The translations under genes were made by a program, and so were the position numbers. From NCBI GenBank assembly GCA_029256345.1, contig JAQSYC010000049.1, forward strand, positions 1 to 9,365: DNA of 9,365 bases, written 5' to 3'. Below the pieces are notes generated by a model. The model ran no database searches. It was given only the letters and a program-made list of their open reading frames with translations, and was not told where the DNA came from. Shown here piece by piece: positions 6,488-9,365 of the stretch. How positions within the stretch are numbered: position 1 is the stretch's first letter; every line of letters starts with the position of its first letter. The DNA is from Clostridia bacterium (GTDB taxonomy: Bacteria; Bacillota; Clostridia; Lachnospirales; Cellulosilyticaceae).

Positions 6488-7366
6488 CTACTCAATATTT
6501 TGAACTTGCTCTCTTATTTTTTCAATCTCAGTTTTGAGTTCTACTGCATATTTTGTAATATCGTAGTCATTGGCTTTAGACCCTATAGTATTGGCCTCCC
6601 GATTCATCTCCTGCATCAAAAAATCCAGCTTTCGTCCTGCCACACTGCCTTCTTCTAGAATACTTATAAGCTGCTGAATATGGCTTTTTAATCGAATAAT
6701 TTCTTCGTCAATAGCACATTTATCCGCAAAGATAGCTACCTCTGCTGCCAATCGATTGGGCTCTACAGCTATATTCTCAAGGATCAGTGCTATCCTTGCT
6801 TCAAGTTTCTTTTTGTATTCTTCAACGACCAGGTGACTTCTTTGACTGATGCCTTCTAGAATCTTATGAAGTGTCTGAGTTTTTTTAAGAATATCTTGTT
6901 TGAGGGCTTCCCCTTCTTTTAAACGCATCGCTGTCAAATCATCAAGCGCTGCCCCCAGTGCCGTAGCAAGGGTTGCCATAACAGCTTTTGTATCTCCGGA
7001 TTTTTTCTGAATGGTAATAATCTCATTAAGTCCCATGAGATGAGATAACTTCATATCATTTTCTATCCCAAACATCTCACTTATTTTATTAAAACCTTCT
7101 CTATAACTCTTACATAAATGATCATTTATAATAATTTCTAAATCTTCTTCTGCTGTACTATGATAATAAATACTCACATCCAGCTTGCCTCTGGCTATTT
7201 TTTGTTTAATAGCTGACCGCACCTCATCCTCTAAATGAATAAGTGTTCTGGGCATCCTAATATTAAGGTCTGAATATCTATGATTAATGGCGCTGATCTC
7301 TACTGTAACTTTTCGCTGATTTTCTTCTATCTCACATCTTCCATAACCTGTCATGCTGCAAATCAT
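6488..7366 (-). CDS. yicC: YicC/YloC family endoribonuclease
   Basis: YicC of E. coli and YloC of B. subtilis are reported endoribonucleases; YicC affects turnover of the small RNA RyhB. Natural targets here are unknown. The protein has 292 residues, matching the family. The N-terminal domain has the hallmark 'MICSMTGYGR' (1-10) and 'ISAINHRYSDLNIRMPR' (24-40). A helical middle part includes 'RLKEGEAL' (148-154). The C-terminal domain (DUF1732) has 'ADKCAIDEEIIRLKSH' (214-229) and 'GRKLDFLMQEMNREANTI' (244-261) followed by 'GSKAND'. The ATG at 7366 is preferred to the internal ATG at 7354 because family members begin MI-x-SMTG-x-GR and a GGAG lies 10 nt upstream. It is the first gene of the leftward series and has a near-consensus promoter about 60 nt upstream. 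Confidence 0.95.
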   Translation of the reverse strand: MICSMTGYGRCEIEENQRKVTVEISAINHRYSDLNIRMPRTLIHLEDEVRSAIKQKIARGKLDVSIYYHSTAEEDLEIIINDHLCKSYREGFNKISEMFGIENDMKLSHLMGLNEIITIQKKSGDTKAVMATLATALGAALDDLTAMRLKEGEALKQDILKKTQTLHKILEGISQRSHLVVEEYKKKLEARIALILENIAVEPNRLAAEVAIFADKCAIDEEIIRLKSHIQQLISILEEGSVAGRKLDFLMQEMNREANTIGSKANDYDITKYAVELKTEIEKIREQVQNIE

Positions 7367-7427
7367 ACTTTACCTACTCCCTATCTATACTGCTTCATAT
7401 TCAATTCATACAAATCAATTGTAATAT

Positions 7428-7456
7428 ATTATAGCATAGATTACTTTTATTTTCAA
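7428..7456 (-). promoter_or_regulatory. Sigma-A-type promoter for the yicC-remA-gmk-rpoZ series
   Basis: On the minus strand there is TTGAAA (-35, 7456-7451), a 17-nt spacer, and TATAAT (-10, 7433-7428) preceded by TGC, an extended -10. This is one mismatch from the vegetative consensus with ideal spacing. Transcription should start near 7421, giving a leader of about 55 nt before the yicC ATG at 7366. It is the only strong leftward promoter I found, so it probably drives the operon. Confidence 0.8.
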
Positions 7457-7471
7457 AAAAATTATGCTATA
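7430..7471. repeat. 9-bp inverted repeat formed by the two divergent extended -10 elements
   Basis: TATAGCATA (7430-7438) and TATGCTATA (7463-7471) are exact reverse complements separated by 24 nt. Each copy covers the extended -10 of one outward-facing promoter, and the symmetry centre (7450/7451) is where the two -35 hexamers abut. The repeat may simply reflect similar promoter sequences, or could serve a regulator binding both sides equally. Confidence 0.7.
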
Positions 7472-7473
7472 CT
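7445..7473 (+). promoter_or_regulatory. Promoter of rqcH (extended -10, weak -35)
   Basis: TATACT (7468-7473) preceded by TGC gives a good extended -10. The hexamer 17 nt upstream, TTTTAT (7445-7450), is a poor -35, which an extended -10 can tolerate. The predicted start is near 7480, leaving a short leader of about 25 nt carrying the SD. The -35 lies inside the spacer of the opposing yicC promoter, so two polymerases could not bind at once. Confidence 0.65.
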
Positions 7474-7487
7474 CCTTCATATATATT

Positions 7488-7495
7488 AAGGAGGG
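7488..7495 (+). promoter_or_regulatory. Ribosome binding site of rqcH
   Basis: AAGGAGGG lies about 9-10 nt before the ATG at 7505, close to the full anti-SD complement. It fixes the start codon of rqcH. Confidence 0.85.
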
Positions 7496-7504
7496 ACATA
7501 CACT

Positions 7505-9265
7505 ATGGCTTTAGACGGAATTGTACTTGCAAATATTGTCCACGAGCTTGGTACATCGCTTATCAATGGACGTATTGATAAAATTTATCAAATAGAAAAA
7601 GAGGATATTCTCTTATCTGTCAGAAACAACAGCACTTCTTACAAATTGCTCTTAACAGCTAACAGCAACTATCCTAGACTTCATCTTTCAACCCTTGCCA
7701 AAAATCCTTCTCTTGAACCCCCAATGTTTTGTATGATGCTCAGAAAACATATTAATGGGGGGCGCATCTTAAGGATTGAACAGCCTCATTTTGAAAGAAT
7801 TGTTAAAATAGATATTGAAGCCACCAATGAACTGGGGGATAAAGAAGTCAAAACCCTTATCATTGAAATCATGGGCAGACACAGTAACATTATGCTTGTC
7901 AAAGAAGATGGGACGATACTTGACAGTATCAAGCATATTTCTGCAGATAAAAGCAGTGTCCGAGAAGTCCTTCCCGGCAGGACCTATAAGTTTCCCCCAA
8001 GTCAGGATAAGCTAAGTCCACTCCTCACTGACAAAGAAGTTTTTTTAGAGGCCGTAGGTTCTAAAAGTATGCCGCTTTATAAATGTCTTTATATGTCTTA
8101 CAGTGGACTCAGTCCTGCTGTATCACAGGAAATCTGCCTAAAAGCCCAAATAGATGCCGAACTTATAGGCAGCAGCTGTAATACCGAGACACTTACAAGG
8201 CTGTACGACGCCTTTGCATCCACGTTATTACTGGTTAAAAACGTTGCTTTTGCCCCTGTCCTCTATTTGGATAATGCCCAGCTTCCTGTGGATTTCTATA
8301 GTATGAAGCTTCATCTCTATGATTTATACCATCAAAAAGATTTTTCATCCGTCAGTGAACTTGTTGAAAATTTTTACTTTGAAAAGAGCACCCGTTTTAA
8401 TGTGGCTCAAAAAACCTCTGACATCAAGAAACTGCTCCATACTTTTATCGACCGCGCTGTACGCAAAAAGTCTATTCAAGAGAAAGCTCTCTCAGAAGCT
8501 GAAAATAAGGATTTGTACAAAATCTACGGCGAGCTCATTACCTCGTACTCTCATCAGGTAGTCTCCGGCTCTAAAACTTTTTTGACTATGAACTACTATG
8601 AAGAGCCTTATAGTGAGATAATCATTCCCTTAAATGAAAATTTAAATGCTATAGAAAATGCACAGCATTATTTCAAACTGTACAGCAAAGCCAAACGTAC
8701 AGAAGTAGCTGCCAAAGCGCAGCTACTTCTGATTGAAGAAGACCTTACCTATCTGCACTCGGTCCTTTTGTCTCTTGATTTACTGGAAAACAAAGAAGAT
8801 ATTGCTGAGCTAAGAGCAGAGCTTGTAGCTATGGGTTATCTTAAAAAGCGTAAAGGAATGACTAAAAAACGTCTTGCAAAAAAAGCGATGCCTTTTTTAC
8901 ATTTTAAAGCTACCGCTGGACATGCTATTTATGTAGGAAAAAATAACTATCAAAATGATGAACTGACTATGAAATTTGCCAAAAGCAATGACCTGTGGCT
9001 GCATATTAAGGATGGTCCTGGTTCCCACGTCATTGTAAAACTTGAACATGGCCAAGAGGTCGATGATGCGACACTTTTAGAAGCTGCTACTTTAGCTGCC
9101 TACTATAGCAGCGGCAAGTTATCCAGCAATGTTCCGATTGATTATACCTTCAAAAAAAATGTTAAAAAAGTACCTAATGCCAAACCAGGTATGGTGATTT
9201 ATACCCATTTCAAAACGATTTACGTTACCCCCGTTGAATCTGAGGTCAAAAAATTATTCATCTAA
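7505..9265 (+). CDS. rqcH: RqcH / NFACT family ribosome quality-control protein (also annotated fibronectin-binding protein FbpA)
   Basis: Bacterial relative of eukaryotic Rqc2. It binds 50S subunits blocked by peptidyl-tRNA and recruits tRNA-Ala to add C-terminal alanine tails that mark stalled products for degradation. The protein has 586 residues, close to the usual 570-590. The NFACT-N domain (about 1-170) shows 'MALDGIVLANIVHEL', 'PPMFCMMLRKHINGG' (72-86) and 'EIMGRHSNIML' (121-131). A helical, HhH-like middle part (about 175-240) and a long charged coiled-coil region (about 285-440) follow, then a basic linker (447-461). The C-terminal NFACT-R domain has 'NDLWLHIKDGPGSHVIVK' (495-512) and 'AATLAAYYSSGK' (527-538). 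At the position of the functional Asp-Arg pair of B. subtilis RqcH (97-98) this protein has Glu97-Arg98. No signal peptide is visible, consistent with a cytosolic role. It is divergent from yicC. Confidence 0.95.
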   Translation: MALDGIVLANIVHELGTSLINGRIDKIYQIEKEDILLSVRNNSTSYKLLLTANSNYPRLHLSTLAKNPSLEPPMFCMMLRKHINGGRILRIEQPHFERIVKIDIEATNELGDKEVKTLIIEIMGRHSNIMLVKEDGTILDSIKHISADKSSVREVLPGRTYKFPPSQDKLSPLLTDKEVFLEAVGSKSMPLYKCLYMSYSGLSPAVSQEICLKAQIDAELIGSSCNTETLTRLYDAFASTLLLVKNVAFAPVLYLDNAQLPVDFYSMKLHLYDLYHQKDFSSVSELVENFYFEKSTRFNVAQKTSDIKKLLHTFIDRAVRKKSIQEKALSEAENKDLYKIYGELITSYSHQVVSGSKTFLTMNYYEEPYSEIIIPLNENLNAIENAQHYFKLYSKAKRTEVAAKAQLLLIEEDLTYLHSVLLSLDLLENKEDIAELRAELVAMGYLKKRKGMTKKRLAKKAMPFLHFKATAGHAIYVGKNNYQNDELTMKFAKSNDLWLHIKDGPGSHVIVKLEHGQEVDDATLLEAATLAAYYSSGKLSSNVPIDYTFKKNVKKVPNAKPGMVIYTHFKTIYVTPVESEVKKLFI

Positions 9266-9283
9266 CTGAATACATTGATTTAT

Positions 9284-9312
9284 TTGCTCTGTCATGGTAA
9301 AGTGAATATAAT
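9284..9312 (+). promoter_or_regulatory. Putative promoter of the truncated downstream gene
   Basis: TTGCTC (9284-9289), a 17-nt spacer and a perfect TATAAT (9307-9312) stand after the rqcH stop codon. The start would be near 9319, inside a 19-bp palindrome. I found no terminator between rqcH and this promoter, so read-through from rqcH is also possible. Confidence 0.55.
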
Positions 9313-9315
9313 CCA

Positions 9316-9334
9316 TATAATAGGGCCTATTATA
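9316..9334. promoter_or_regulatory. Operator-like 19-bp palindrome at the predicted transcription start
   Basis: TATAATAGGGCCTATTATA has perfect 9-bp arms around one central G (9325). It begins 4 bp past the -10 and ends just before the SD of the next gene, the usual place for a repressor operator. A terminator is unlikely because the run after it on the plus strand is A-rich, not T-rich. The binding protein is unknown. Confidence 0.55.
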
Positions 9335-9337
9335 AAA

Positions 9338-9349
9338 AAGGAAGGTGAT
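9338..9349 (+). promoter_or_regulatory. Ribosome binding site of the truncated gene
   Basis: AAGGAAGGTGAT includes AGGTGAT, which pairs with the anti-SD region of 16S rRNA, 4 nt before the TTG at 9354. The match supports translation starting at that TTG. Confidence 0.5.
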
Positions 9350-9353
9350 TAAA

Positions 9354-9365
9354 TTGAATACCCAT
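9354..9365 (+). CDS. Start of an unidentified plus-strand gene (4 codons only)
   Basis: Four codons (TTG AAT ACC CAT, read as M-N-T-H) are visible before the window ends. The call rests on context: a promoter-like sequence, a palindrome and a good SD just upstream. An in-frame GTG at 9345 is a weaker alternative because it lies inside the SD. Nothing can be said about the product. Confidence 0.4.

Noticed and set aside
7379..7421. Tiny upstream open frames (2 and 5 codons) and a 5-bp dyad TACAA/TTGTA (7409-7423) in the yicC leader
   Set aside because: The frames lack an SD and the dyad arms are too short to distinguish from chance; no leader-peptide or riboswitch features are visible.
1..9365. 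Defence system, prophage, insertion sequence, CRISPR array or tRNA/rRNA genes
   Set aside because: Almost all bases are accounted for by recognised housekeeping genes; no repeats of CRISPR type, transposase motifs or tRNA-like sequences were seen on reading the remaining intergenic DNA.

Overview
The window is AT-rich, with Firmicutes-type strong Shine-Dalgarno (SD) sequences, ATG starts and A/T-rich intergenic DNA. Gene content and order match the conserved low-GC Gram-positive block yicC/yloC - remA - gmk - rpoZ - (coaBC) - priA - def - fmt - rsmB. A YugP-type membrane peptidase sits between fmt and rsmB, and an rqcH (NFACT/FbpA) gene lies next to yicC. This points to a member of the Clostridia, possibly Lachnospirales-like, but the species cannot be named from the sequence alone.

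Layout. Positions 1-7366 are a tightly packed minus-strand series, read right to left: yicC (7366-6488), remA (6478-6233), gmk (6205-5588), rpoZ (5587-5273), priA (5173-2915), def (2900-2436), fmt (2420-1485), a YugP-like zinc peptidase (1465-767) and rsmB (692 to the window edge, C-terminus missing). Most gaps are 0-27 nt. The two larger gaps are rpoZ-priA (99 nt, filled mostly by a perfect 24-bp inverted repeat) and the peptidase-rsmB gap (74 nt, with a terminator-like hairpin). Positions 7367-7504 are a divergent promoter region. rqcH (7505-9265) runs rightward, followed by a promoter, a 19-bp palindrome and the first codons of another plus-strand gene cut off at 9365. No stretch over 300 bases lacks a gene.

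How the genes work together. Most products serve the translation/transcription core: formylation of initiator Met-tRNA (fmt) and its later removal (def), 16S rRNA methylation (rsmB), RNA polymerase omega (rpoZ), guanylate kinase for GTP/(p)ppGpp supply (gmk), rescue of stalled 50S subunits (rqcH), an endoribonuclease (yicC), replication restart (priA) and a DNA-binding regulator of matrix/osmotic genes (remA). 

This is a housekeeping region. I found no evidence of a novel defence, mobile or biosynthetic system, no CRISPR, tRNA/rRNA or insertion sequence. The notable signals are in the non-coding DNA: the near-symmetrical back-to-back promoters, the long perfect palindrome at the place where coaBC would be expected, and an operator-like palindrome upstream of the truncated last gene.
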